Part shown: positions 55,159-63,942 of the stretch, one piece after another
How the letters are laid out: every line of letters starts with the position of its first letter
Numbering within the stretch: position 1 is the first letter of the stretch
Assembly (NCBI GenBank): GCA_963839095.1
Contig: CAWIUF010000052.1
Location: 1-64,000, forward strand
From: Palsa-504 sp963839095
GTDB lineage: Bacteria; Actinomycetota; Actinomycetes; Streptosporangiales; Streptosporangiaceae
Reading direction: 5' to 3'
DNA length: 64,000 nt
Program-made: the position numbers and the translations under genes
Notes under the pieces: model-generated
What the model saw: the letters and a program-made list of their open reading frames with translations, nothing else
What the model was told of the DNA's origin: nothing
The model's database searches: none

Positions 55159-55922
55159 GTCGTCAGCCGGCTGCGCGCGGCCGGCTGCGTCTTCGCCGAG
55201 GACGAGGCCCGGCTGCTGATGTCGGCGGCCGGGACGCCCGCCGAGCTCGACCGATGGTGACCCGGCGGGCCGCGGGGGAGCCGCTGGAGCAGGTCGTCGG
55301 CTGGGCCGAGTTCTGCGGCTTGCGGATCGCCGTCGCGCCCGGCGTGTTCGTGCCCCGGCGGCGCACCGAGTTCCTCGTCCGGCAGGCCCTGGCGCTGGCC
55401 CGGCCGGGCGCCGTGATCGTCGACCTGTGCTGCGGCGCGGGCGCGATCGGCGCGGCGCTGGCCGCCGCGGTCGGGCGGGCCGAGGTGCACGCCGCCGACG
55501 TCGACCCGGCCGCGGTCGGCTGCGCCCGCCAGAACCTCCCGGCCGGCCGGGTCTACTCCGGTGACCTGTACGAGCCGCTGCCCGCCGCGCTGCGCGGCCG
55601 GGTCCAGGTGCTGACCGCCAACGTTCCGTACGTGCCCACCGGGGAGATCGGCTATCTCCCGCCCGAGGCCCGGGAGCACGAGCCGCCGGCGGCCCTGGAC
55701 GGCGGCCCGGACGGGCTCGACGTGCTGCGCCGGGTCGCCGCCGGGGCGCCCGGCTGGCTGGCGCCCGGCGGTCACCTGCTGATCGAGACGAGCGAGCGCC
55801 AGGCGGCCGTGGCGCAGGCGGCCTTCACCGCCTGCGGCCTTGCCGCCCGGGTAGCAGACTCGGCGGACCTGGGGGTTGCCGTCGTCATCGGGCGGCGCCG
55901 CGCCGACGGCGAATCCTCGTGA
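55159..55922 (+). pseudogene. Putative protein N(5)-glutamine methyltransferase, 5' part out of frame
   Basis: HemK/PrmC-like SAM methyltransferase. The N-terminal part VSRLRAAGCVFAEDEARLLM and SAAGTPAELDR is in one frame and ends TGA at 55257-55259. The remaining part, MVTRRAAGEPLEQVVGWAEF, continues from 55254 in the next frame to 55922. The SAM loop is VIVDLCCGAGAIGAALAAAV, and the NPPY-type motif is ANVPYVPTGEI, a known variant in this putative family. A missing base before ATGGTG at 55252 explains the shift. No usable start codon is seen for the first part, so another change may lie further upstream, or the gene starts at 55254 with 222 residues. Confidence 0.78.
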
Positions 55923-55934
55923 GCCGCGATGGCG

Positions 55935-57014
55935 TCAGCCCCGGCGGCGGTGCGTCTCCGCGTCCGAGGTCCGGGCGATGGTCGCCCGGGCGCGGCGGAC
56001 CGAGATCCGGCCGGACTCGGGCAGGACGTCGGTGATGAACTCGTAGGCCTTGGCCAGCTCGGCGGCGTGGCTGGAGCCGTCGGCCGCCTTGGCCCGGGTG
56101 CGCCCGAGCCAGTCGATGATGTCGCCCCAGCCCGGCGCCGCCAGCGACCCGCCGACGTACTGGACCGACAGCGCGGCGCACAGGTTGGCGAACGCGAGCC
56201 GCTGACGTAGCGGCCACTCGTCCAGGGTGCCGAGCACGAACGCGGCCCCGAAGACGTCCCCGGCCCCGGTCGGGTCGTGGGCGTTGACCGGCAGCGCGGG
56301 CACCCACTCCTGCTCGCCGGTGGTGGAATCGATGGCGATCGCGCCCTGCCCGCCGCAGGTGACCACCGCGACCGGGACGCGGTCGGCCAGCGCGTGCAGG
56401 GCGTCGTGCGGGTCGTCGGTGTGGGTGTAGGCCATCGCCTCGACGCTGTTGGGCAGGAAGGCGTGGAAGCTCTCCAGCTGGTCCAGGACGCTCGGCGACC
56501 ACTTCTCGTCCTCGTCCCAGCCGGTGTCGGCGAACAGCAGCATGCCGTCCGCGGCGGCCGTGCCGAACCACTCGCGCGGTTCGGGATCGAGGTGCGCGAA
56601 GCCGACCCGGGCCGGGGGGATGGCGCAGAGCAGTTCGCTGGCCGGCACGGGCGGCGGATGCATGTGGGTCATCAGCGCCCGGTCCCGCTCGACCACCATG
56701 GACACCGTCACGGGGGAGTGCCAGTCGGAAAACCGCCGCGAGTGCGTCAGGTCGACGCCCTCCTGCTCGGTCAGCGTCGACCAGCAGAAGTCGCCGTAGA
56801 CGTCGTCGCCGAAGGCGGCGGCCAGGGACGTGTGCACGCCCAGCCGGCTGGCCGCGATGGCGAGGTTGGCGATGCCGCCCGGGCACGACCCCATCCCGGT
56901 CGCCTGGAGCTCGGTGCCGCGTACGGGCATCGATTCCAGGCCGGTGAAGACGACATCGAAGAACACGGTGCCGTGCACGAACAGGTCGAACTTCTCCTCG
57001 TTCTGCTCCTTCAT
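55935..57014 (-). CDS. PfkB-family carbohydrate kinase
   Basis: 359 residues from the ATG at 57014 (GGGAG seven bases upstream). FDLFVHGTVFFDVVFTGLESMP and GMGSCPGGIANLAIAASRLG are the substrate-binding N-terminal PfkB signature. ALPVNAHDPTGAGDVFGAAFVLG is the C-terminal PfkB signature with the catalytic aspartate in GAGD. It phosphorylates a sugar or nucleoside; which one is not clear. It is divergent from the GH4 gene with 65 bp between, so it is probably part of the same sugar-use locus. Confidence 0.9.
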   Translation of the reverse strand: MKEQNEEKFDLFVHGTVFFDVVFTGLESMPVRGTELQATGMGSCPGGIANLAIAASRLGVHTSLAAAFGDDVYGDFCWSTLTEQEGVDLTHSRRFSDWHSPVTVSMVVERDRALMTHMHPPPVPASELLCAIPPARVGFAHLDPEPREWFGTAAADGMLLFADTGWDEDEKWSPSVLDQLESFHAFLPNSVEAMAYTHTDDPHDALHALADRVPVAVVTCGGQGAIAIDSTTGEQEWVPALPVNAHDPTGAGDVFGAAFVLGTLDEWPLRQRLAFANLCAALSVQYVGGSLAAPGWGDIIDWLGRTRAKAADGSSHAAELAKAYEFITDVLPESGRISVRRARATIARTSDAETHRRRG

Positions 57015-57079
57015 CCCGGCTCTCCCGCCAGCCGTCCGCTGATCACCTCTCATGCCAGTCTGCCCGATAGGGTCTTGGC

Positions 57080-58441
57080 GTGCGAGTCTTGATCCTCGGC
57101 GGCGGCGGGTTCCGGGTACCGCTGATCTGCCGGGAACTAGCCGTCAGCGGCCTGCCCGTGGACGAGATCGTCCTCTACGACGTGGACACCGAACGGCTTG
57201 GCGTCATCTCCGCCGTGCTGGCCGGCGGCGGCCTGCCGCTGCGTGCCGTCACCGACCTCGACGCCGCCCTGAGCGGCGCCGACGTCATCTTCGCGGCGCT
57301 GCGGGTGGGCGGGCTCGACGGGCGGGTCGCCGACGAGCGCTCCGCGCTGGACGCGGGCGTGATCGGCCAGGAGACGGTCGGCGCGGGCGGCCTGTCCTAC
57401 GCGGCCCGCGCGGTCCCCGTGGTCGACGCGATCGCGCGGCGCATCGCCGAAATCGCCCCGCGGGCCTGGGTCATCTCCATGACCAACCCGGCCGGCATCG
57501 TGACGGAGGTGATGGCGGCCACGCTCGGCCCGCGGGTCATCGGCGTCTGCGATTCGCCGATGGGCCTGGTCCGCCGGGCCTGCGCCGCCGCCGGGGTGAA
57601 CCCGGGCACCCGGCTGGCCCAGGTGCCGGACGGGGTCGAGGTGGACTACCTGGGGCTCAACCACCTGGGCTGGCTCCGCGCGCTGCGGGTCGGCGGCACC
57701 GACCGGCTGCCCGGCCTGCTGGCGGTCCCGGACGCGCTGAAGCGGACCGAGGAAGGGCAGTTGTTCGGCACCGACCTGCTGCAGGCCCTGGGCGCGATCC
57801 CGAACGAGTACCTGTACTGGTACTACGCCCGCGCCGAGGCCCTGCGGGACATCCGGGCGGCCGGCCGGACCCGGGCCGAGCACGTCCGGGCCGAGCAGCA
57901 GCGGTTTTTCGCCGCCGCGGCGGCGGATCCCGGCCGGGCCGCCGCGCTGTGGGATGAGGCCAGCGACGAGCGCAGGCGCAGCTACTTCTCGGAGCTGCGC
58001 TCCGGTGAGCGGGACGACGCCGACGTCGAGGCGGGCGGTTACGAGACCATCGCGATCGGGCTGGCCGCCGCCCTAACCGGGCAGGCGCTGACCGGGCAGG
58101 CCCTGACCGGGGCTACGGGATCCGCCCGGCTCATCCTGAACGTCCGCAACGGCGGCACCGTCCCGGCGCTGGCCCCGGACGCGGTCATCGAGACCGTGTG
58201 CCAGGTGGACGCCGGCGGTGCGGTGCCGCTGCCGGCGGCGCCGCCGTCGGATCATGAGCTCGGGCTCATGAGCACGGTGAAGAGCTGCGAGCGGGCCATC
58301 ATCTCGGCCGCCCTGACCGGCTCGGCCGCCGACGCGCTGCGCGCCTTCGCGCTGCACCCCCTGGTCGGGTCACTCGAGGCGGCCCGCACCCTGGCCGCCG
58401 CCGCGCTGGCCGCCGCCGCCGCTACTGCCGCCAGACTGTGA
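57080..58441 (+). CDS. 6-phospho-beta-glucosidase-type glycoside hydrolase (GH4 family)
   Basis: 453 residues. The N-terminal NAD-binding loop is LILGGGGFRVPLIC. Family 4 hallmarks are GQETVGAGGLSYAARAVP, MTNPAGIVTEVM, the Cys-containing VIGVCDSPMGLVRRA, and LNHLGWLRAL with the metal-ligand histidine. GH4 enzymes cleave phosphorylated disaccharides by NAD+- and Mn2+-dependent redox chemistry. However, no phosphotransferase system is nearby and the sugar arrives through an ABC importer; the substrate may therefore be phosphorylated later by the PfkB kinase or be unphosphorylated. An Ala-rich C-terminus ends the protein. Confidence 0.9.
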   Translation: MRVLILGGGGFRVPLICRELAVSGLPVDEIVLYDVDTERLGVISAVLAGGGLPLRAVTDLDAALSGADVIFAALRVGGLDGRVADERSALDAGVIGQETVGAGGLSYAARAVPVVDAIARRIAEIAPRAWVISMTNPAGIVTEVMAATLGPRVIGVCDSPMGLVRRACAAAGVNPGTRLAQVPDGVEVDYLGLNHLGWLRALRVGGTDRLPGLLAVPDALKRTEEGQLFGTDLLQALGAIPNEYLYWYYARAEALRDIRAAGRTRAEHVRAEQQRFFAAAAADPGRAAALWDEASDERRRSYFSELRSGERDDADVEAGGYETIAIGLAAALTGQALTGQALTGATGSARLILNVRNGGTVPALAPDAVIETVCQVDAGGAVPLPAAPPSDHELGLMSTVKSCERAIISAALTGSAADALRAFALHPLVGSLEAARTLAAAALAAAAATAARL

Positions 58442-58526
58442 CCCATGCCCGCTGGCCAGTATGGGTATCGGTAATGTAGCTTTTCCTTTCTTGTTGTTAT
58501 TTGTGTGATCGGAGGCGGAGATCACG

Positions 58527-59837
58527 ATGCGCATCCATGGACGGACTCCCCGGCGGCAGCTGACGGTAGCGGGGGTGGCGCTGCTGGCCCTGACCGCGGC
58601 GGCCTGCAGCTCGTCGTCATCCTCCTCGGGGGCCACATCCGGCAAGCCGGTCAACATCACCTACTGGTCGTCGAGCAGCCAGGCCGAGATCAACTGGCTG
58701 GACTCGCACTTCAACGCCACCCACAAGAACATCAAGGTGCAGGGCCAGTACATCGCGAGCGCCGACGAGACCACCAGCAAGGAAGTCTCCGCGATCAAGT
58801 CCGGCACCGAGCCCAACGTGGTCATCGGCCAGGATCCCTCCGCGCTGCCGCTGCTGGCCGAGAGCGGCAAGGTGGTGGACCTGAGCAAGGCCCTGGCGCC
58901 GGAGACGGCCACCCTGTACCCGGGGATCAAGTCGGCGCTGTTCTACAAGGGCCAGCAGCTGGGCATGGCCCTCGGCGGCGTGGGTGATTACGTCCTGTTC
59001 TACAACAAGAAGGACTTCGCCAAGGCGGGCATCAGCTCCCCGCCGACGACCTGGAGCCAGCTGGAAGCCGACGCCATCAAGCTGTCCAACCCGGCCAAGC
59101 ACCACTACGGCATCTACATCCCGTTCGGCACCGACGAGTGGATCTCCTATGACTGGGAGAGCGTGCTGTGGTCCAACGGCGGTCAGCTCCTGAACTCCGA
59201 CAACTCCAAGACCGCCTTCAACAGCCCGGCGGGCATCGCCGCGCTGACCCTGTGGCAGAACCTGGTCCGCAAGGACCACGCCGCGCCGGCGACCAGCTTC
59301 GCCCAGGCGGGCAGCTATGACGGCGCCCCGGCCTTCGCCAGCAACGCGGTCTCGATGATCGTCGAGGGCCAGTGGGCGGTGGCGGAGTTCAACACGGCCA
59401 AGTCCGACTACGGCGTGGCCGAGCTCCCGGCCGGCAGCTCGGGCAAGTCAGCCACCAACATCGGGATCGGCGTGGCCAGCGTGTTCGACCACGGCTCGGC
59501 GGCGAACGCCGCCGCCACCACGTTCGTCCAGTGGCTAGGCCAGCCGGCCACCGGCGCCTACCTCGTCTCGGTCAACGGCGGCCTGCCGAGCGCGCCCGCC
59601 CAGCTGCAGCAGCCGCTGGTGAAGAAGGTCATCGCCTCCCAGTCGACGTACCAGACCTTCGCGAACCAGCTGAACACCGGGCACACCCGGCCGACCGTGC
59701 CGGCCTACACGGCGGTCTCGCAGGCACTCGCGACCGAGATCAACGCCGCGCTGACCAGTAACATCAGCCCGGCTCAGGCGCTGGCCAAGGCGGCCGCGGC
59801 GGGCGACCAGGCCATCGCCAGCGGTTCCGGCTCCTAG
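58527..59837 (+). CDS. Sugar ABC transporter substrate-binding lipoprotein
   Basis: 436 residues. A lipoprotein signal peptide ends in the lipobox TAAAC with the lipidated Cys27, followed by a run of serines. The mature protein is a family 1 extracellular solute-binding protein: NITYWSSSSQAEINWLDSHF, GTEPNVVIGQDPSALPLLAE, DYVLFYNKKDFAKAGISSPPTTWSQLEADA (key residues) and SNAVSMIVEGQWAVAEF. It captures an oligosaccharide outside the cell. GGAGG lies about 12 bases before the ATG in an AT-rich leader. It is followed by two permease genes. Confidence 0.93.
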   Translation: MRIHGRTPRRQLTVAGVALLALTAAACSSSSSSSGATSGKPVNITYWSSSSQAEINWLDSHFNATHKNIKVQGQYIASADETTSKEVSAIKSGTEPNVVIGQDPSALPLLAESGKVVDLSKALAPETATLYPGIKSALFYKGQQLGMALGGVGDYVLFYNKKDFAKAGISSPPTTWSQLEADAIKLSNPAKHHYGIYIPFGTDEWISYDWESVLWSNGGQLLNSDNSKTAFNSPAGIAALTLWQNLVRKDHAAPATSFAQAGSYDGAPAFASNAVSMIVEGQWAVAEFNTAKSDYGVAELPAGSSGKSATNIGIGVASVFDHGSAANAAATTFVQWLGQPATGAYLVSVNGGLPSAPAQLQQPLVKKVIASQSTYQTFANQLNTGHTRPTVPAYTAVSQALATEINAALTSNISPAQALAKAAAAGDQAIASGSGS

Positions 59838-59894
59838 CGGGGGCCGGCCCTGACCAGACCTGACGGCACCCCCCGGGCCTCCGGGCCCGGGTGG

Positions 59895-60836
59895 GTGCGC
59901 CCGCGCAGCTCCATCGCCCCGGCGACGGCGCGCACCCGCTGGCGCCCGCCCAGCCGGCGCAACCGTCACTGGGGGACGGCGTACGCGTTCGTCTTGCCGG
60001 TGCTGGCGCTGACCGTCATCTTCTCGGTGCTGCCGCTGGTCCTGGTGTTCCAGCGCAGCCTGTACCGGGGCAACATCTTCGGCACCAACCTGACCTTCGC
60101 CGGGCTGGCCAACTACAGCGCCGTGTTCAGCACCGGCGGCGGCCACGCCCTGATCGTCACGGCCGTGTTCACGGTCGGCTTCGTGGCCGTGTGCATGCTG
60201 CTCGGCCTGGTCATCGCGCTGCTGCTCGACGTGCGGCTGCCCGGCCTGGACCGGGTCCGGGCGTTCTTCATCATCCCGATGGTGGTCCCGCCGGTGGCCA
60301 CCGCCTTCATCTGGTTCACCCTGTTCCAGCCGTACACCGGCCTGTTCAACCGGGCACTGACTGCCGTCGGGCTGCCGCAGGCCACCTTGTCCACGCCGAG
60401 CACCGCGCTGATCGCCGTGATCGCGTTCGGCGCCTGGCAGTTCTTCGGCGAGTGCGTCATCCTCTTCCTGGCCGCGCTGAAAGCCCTGCCCCGGGACGTG
60501 CTCGAGGCGGCCAGCGTGGACGGAGCCGGCGCCTGGCAGCGGCTGCGCCGCATCCGGCTGCCGCTGCTGCGGTACCAGACGGTGCTCATCGCCGTCCTGG
60601 CCACCCTCAACGGGCTGCAGACCTTCACCCAGATCTTCGTGCTCACCGGCGGCGGCCCGCAGGGCGCCACCCAGACCGCGCTGTACTACGTGTACCAGCA
60701 GGCGTTCGGCCTGGGGGCGAGCGGCTCGGTCGGGCTGGCCGACTCGATGGCCGTGATCTTGTTCTTCATCTCCATCGTCATCACCATCGTCCAGCTGGTC
60801 GTGGTGGGCCGCGCCACCCGGGCGTCGGGCCAGTGA
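59895..60836 (+). CDS. Sugar ABC transporter permease (MalF type)
   Basis: 313 residues with six hydrophobic helices of the binding-protein-dependent inner membrane component. The EAA loop that contacts the ATPase is LPRDVLEAASVDGAGAWQRLRRIRLPLLR (key residues EAASVDGAGAWQRLRRI-LP). An Arg/Pro-rich N-terminus precedes the first helix, AYAFVLPVLALTVIFSVLP. The GTG start has no good ribosome site; the first helix is safely inside the frame. The next permease starts 13 bases after its stop. Confidence 0.92.
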   Translation: MRPRSSIAPATARTRWRPPSRRNRHWGTAYAFVLPVLALTVIFSVLPLVLVFQRSLYRGNIFGTNLTFAGLANYSAVFSTGGGHALIVTAVFTVGFVAVCMLLGLVIALLLDVRLPGLDRVRAFFIIPMVVPPVATAFIWFTLFQPYTGLFNRALTAVGLPQATLSTPSTALIAVIAFGAWQFFGECVILFLAALKALPRDVLEAASVDGAGAWQRLRRIRLPLLRYQTVLIAVLATLNGLQTFTQIFVLTGGGPQGATQTALYYVYQQAFGLGASGSVGLADSMAVILFFISIVITIVQLVVVGRATRASGQ

Positions 60837-60849
60837 GAGGGAGGTACCG

Positions 60850-61674
60850 GTGCGGGTAGGGCTTGGCGCCCGGATCGCCGTCTACGCCCTGGTCGGCGTG
60901 TCGGTCCTGATCGTGCTGTTCCCGCTGCTGTGGATGCTCGCCGCGGCGCTGAAGACCGACGGCGAGATCATCAACCCGAACGCGTCGCTGCTTCCCGCCC
61001 ACCCGCAATGGTCGAACCTGTCGACCGCGTGGACCGCCGCCCCGTTCGGCCGGTTCTTCCTCAATACCGCCATCTTCAGCGTGGTCACCACGGCCGGCCA
61101 GATCCTGACCGGCATCCTGGCCGGCTACGCGTTCGCGATGTTCGACTTCCCGGCCAAGCGCATCTTGTTCTACCTGGTCCTGAGCGGCCTGATGATCCCG
61201 TTCACGGTCGTCCTGGTGCCGGTGGTCCAGCTGCTCGCCGACGTCGGCTGGGTCAACACCTACCAGGGCCTGATCGTGCCGAACCTGGCCTCGGCCCTGG
61301 GCGCCTTCCTGTTCCGCCAGTTCTTCCTCAGCGTGCCGCTGGAGCTGGGTGAGGCGGCGCGGATCGACGGCGCGTCGGAGTGGCGCATCTTCTGGCGCGT
61401 CTACCGCCCGCTGGCCCAGCCCATGACCGCCGCCTTCACGATCATCGCCTTCCTGCAGAACTGGAACAACTTCCTGTTCCCGCTGGTCGTCACCAGCAGC
61501 GAGAAGCTGATGATGATCTCGCAGGGGCTGACCATCTTCGAGGGAACGATCAGCAAGGTCTCCTACAACCTGCTCATGGCCGGTTCCCTGATCGCCGTGG
61601 TCCCCGTCCTGATCGTCGCCCTGATCGTCCAGCGCCGCGTCGTCGAGGGCCTCACCCTCGGCGCCGTCCGCTAA
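60850..61674 (+). CDS. Sugar ABC transporter permease (MalG type)
   Basis: 274 residues, six hydrophobic helices. The EAA loop is LELGEAARIDGASEWRIFWRVYRPL (key residues GEAARIDGASEWRIFWRV-P). The GTG is preceded by GAGGGAGG at good distance. No ATPase gene follows, so the importer must use an ATPase encoded elsewhere, as sugar importers of Streptomyces share MsiK. A strong hairpin ends the unit 110 bp downstream. Confidence 0.93.
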   Translation: MRVGLGARIAVYALVGVSVLIVLFPLLWMLAAALKTDGEIINPNASLLPAHPQWSNLSTAWTAAPFGRFFLNTAIFSVVTTAGQILTGILAGYAFAMFDFPAKRILFYLVLSGLMIPFTVVLVPVVQLLADVGWVNTYQGLIVPNLASALGAFLFRQFFLSVPLELGEAARIDGASEWRIFWRVYRPLAQPMTAAFTIIAFLQNWNNFLFPLVVTSSEKLMMISQGLTIFEGTISKVSYNLLMAGSLIAVVPVLIVALIVQRRVVEGLTLGAVR

Positions 61675-61783
61675 CGGCCCGTTACGGCACGGGTTGCATC
61701 CATTCCGGGTCCCAGTTGCCACAACCATCCCGGTAACCCCGCCGCTTACCCGCCCCGCGTTTCGGCGGCGCTGCTGAACGTGC

Positions 61784-61829
61784 TGCGTGTGCCACAGGGT
61801 ACGTTCTTCGGTACCCCGTGGCACACGCA
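61784..61829. terminator. 19-bp stem hairpin downstream of the sugar importer
   Basis: Arms at 61784-61802 and 61811-61829 pair with a single mismatch around the 8-base loop GTTCTTCG. The inner part is GTGCCACAGGGTAC against GTACCCCGTGGCAC. It has no T-run. It lies in the 277-bp gap before the sigma-factor gene; the remainder of the gap shows nothing clear. Confidence 0.75.
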
Positions 61830-61951
61830 CCACCTAAGCCGCCCGCGGGCCGCACCCATGCGGCACCGCCGGTCCCGCACCGAGATGCTGCCCAGGGCAT
61901 GACTTCTGCCCCGGCGTGAACCGCACCTGGCCTGGGGTGCAATAGAAAACG

Positions 61952-62504
61952 ATGGATGACGACGAACTGGTCGCCCGGGTAGCGGCCGGCGACGACGCGG
62001 CACTGCGCGAGCTGTTCGGCCGGCACGCGCCGTGGCTGGCCGTCCGGCTGCGCACCGTGCTGCCCGCCGCCGACGTCGAGGACGTCCTGCAGGAGACGTT
62101 CCTCGCGGCCTGGCGCGGCGCGCGCGGCTACCGGCCGCAGGGTGCCTGCGGCGGCTGGCTGTGGGGGATCGCCCGCCGCCAGGCCGCGCTGCTGCTCCGC
62201 CGCCGGGGTACCGCCGGCCAGGCCGTCACTGCGTTGCCCGAAGAACTGGCGGCGGGACCGGGACGCTCCCGACCCGGCCGAGACCGCGCAGCTCCGGGCC
62301 GACCTCGAGGTCGCCGTCGCGACCCTGGGGCCGGCCGGGAGCCCGGACCGCGAGGTGTGGCGGCTCATGTACGAACAGGACCGGCCGGTGGCCGAAGTGG
62401 CCGAGCTGCTCGGCGTGCCGCCCGGCACGGTGAAGAGCCGTGCCCACCGGGCCCGGCGCCTGCTGCGCGCGGCCCTGCGGAGCGCCGAGGGAGGAGCACG
62501 ATGA
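61952..62504 (+). pseudogene. ECF-type RNA polymerase sigma factor, frame broken once
   Basis: Region 2 is seen in LVARVAAGDDAALRELFGRH and VEDVLQETFLAAWRGARGY. The frame then breaks near 62257 within a run of G and continues as DAPDPAETAQLRADLEVAV and VWRLMYEQDRPVAEVAELLG with region 4.2 VPPGTVKSRAHRARRLLRAA, ending at 62504. Corrected length is about 183 residues. The stop overlaps the next ATG (ATGA). The following membrane protein may serve as its partner, but it has no zinc-binding anti-sigma motif. Confidence 0.82.
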
Positions 62505-63202
62505 GCAGTCCGCCGGACGACGTGGACCTGGACCGGGTCTGGATCTCGGTGGCCGCGCAGGTGTGGCGCCGCCGGCCCGGTGTCCTGGAGCGGACCGCGG
62601 CGCGGCTGCTGCGCTCGCCCGGCCTGGCCCGGGCCCTGCTGACCACGCCGTCGCTGCTGCTGCCGTGGCTGATCGCCAGCGCCGTGGTGCTCGCCGCGGG
62701 GGTCGCCGCGACGCTGAGCAGCGGCCAGCCGCTGGTGGCGCTGCTCGCGCCGGCCGTGGCCGCGGCGGCCATCGCCTACTCCTACGGACCCGGCGTCGAC
62801 CCGGCCTGGGAACTGGCGTGCAGCATGGCGGTCAGCGACCGGCTGGTGCTCCTGGCCCGGGCCCTGGTGGTGTTCGCGGTCAACGCCGTGCTCGGCCTGG
62901 CCGCCTCGGCGGTCACCGAGTCCGGGGCCGCGGCCGCCGTCACCGTCGGCTGGCTGATCCCGATGACCGCGGTCTGCGCCTTCGCGCTGGCGGTGGCGAC
63001 CGTGGCCCGGTCGGCCAGCGCCGGGGCGGCCGCCGGGGTGGCCGCCTGGCTGATCATCGTGCTGTCCGGCCGGGTGGCCAGCGGGCGGTTCTCCGCCGCC
63101 GTCACCGACACGGTCCTGTTCCTGCCCTACCTGGCGATCGGCGCGGCCTGCGCCGCGATCGTCCTGTACGCCACGCGGATCCCGAGAGGAACTGTGCGAT
63201 GA
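62501..63202 (+). CDS. Polytopic membrane protein of unknown function
   Basis: 233 residues with about six hydrophobic helices (first SLLLPWLIASAVVLAAGVAA, last TDTVLFLPYLAIGAACAAIVL). The N-terminal ~50 residues are soluble and basic. No known motif is visible. Its genetic coupling on both sides, ATGA overlap with the sigma gene and a 4-base overlap with the ABC ATPase, suggests one operon for a sigma factor, a membrane protein and an ABC exporter. It may be a permease-like part of that exporter or a regulator of the sigma factor. Confidence 0.75.
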   Translation: MSSPPDDVDLDRVWISVAAQVWRRRPGVLERTAARLLRSPGLARALLTTPSLLLPWLIASAVVLAAGVAATLSSGQPLVALLAPAVAAAAIAYSYGPGVDPAWELACSMAVSDRLVLLARALVVFAVNAVLGLAASAVTESGAAAAVTVGWLIPMTAVCAFALAVATVARSASAGAAAGVAAWLIIVLSGRVASGRFSAAVTDTVLFLPYLAIGAACAAIVLYATRIPRGTVR

Positions 63203-63942
63203 ACGTCGAGATCACCGACCTGACCAGGCGGTTCGGCCGGCATCAGGCCGTGGCCGGGGTAAACCTGGAGACCGGCCCGGGGGTGTTCGGGCTGCTCGGG
63301 CCGAACGGGGCAGGCAAGACCACGCTGCTGCGCATGATGGCCACCGTGATCCCGCCGACGACCGGGCGGCTGCGGCTTCTCGGCCGTGATCCCGGTGCCT
63401 ACGGGGCCCGGCGCGAGGTGCGGCGCAGGCTCGGGTACCTGCCGCAGAGCCTCGGCTACTACCCGGGATTCACCGTGGCCGAGTTCGTCGAGTACTTCGC
63501 GCTGCTGAAGGAGATGCCCGCCGCCCGGGTGCCCGACGCGGTGGCGACCGCGATCGAGCGGGTCGACCTGGGCGGCCGGGCCCGGGCCAGGCTGCGCACG
63601 CTGTCCGGCGGGATGCTGCGCCGGGTCGGCATCGCCCAGGCCATCGTCAACGAGCCGGAACTGCTGCTGCTCGACGAGCCGACCGCCGGGCTCGACCCGG
63701 AGCAGCGGGTGCACTTCCGCGCCCTGCTCCGCGACCTCGGCCAGCAGGCCACCGTCGTCGTGTCCACGCACCTGGTCGAGGATGTCGGCGCGGCCTGCTC
63801 GCAGGTCGCGCTGATGGACCAGGGCAAGATCGTCTTCCAGGGCACCCCGGCCGAGCTGACCGCCCGGGGCACCGAGCAGGGCACCGGCGACGCGCCGCTG
63901 GAGCGCGGCTACACCGCCGTGCTCGCCGCGGCCCGGTCATGA
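63199..63942 (+). CDS. ABC transporter ATP-binding protein
   Basis: 247 residues. Walker A is LLGPNGAGKTTLLRMM, the Q-loop is LGYLPQSLGYYPG, the signature is TLSGGMLRRVGIAQA, Walker B is LLLLDEPTAGLDPEQR, and the H-loop is VVVSTHLVEDV. It resembles the ATPases of ABC-2-type exporters. The C-terminal extension contains ELTARGTEQGTG. It overlaps both neighbours by four bases. Confidence 0.93.
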   Translation: MNVEITDLTRRFGRHQAVAGVNLETGPGVFGLLGPNGAGKTTLLRMMATVIPPTTGRLRLLGRDPGAYGARREVRRRLGYLPQSLGYYPGFTVAEFVEYFALLKEMPAARVPDAVATAIERVDLGGRARARLRTLSGGMLRRVGIAQAIVNEPELLLLDEPTAGLDPEQRVHFRALLRDLGQQATVVVSTHLVEDVGAACSQVALMDQGKIVFQGTPAELTARGTEQGTGDAPLERGYTAVLAAARS

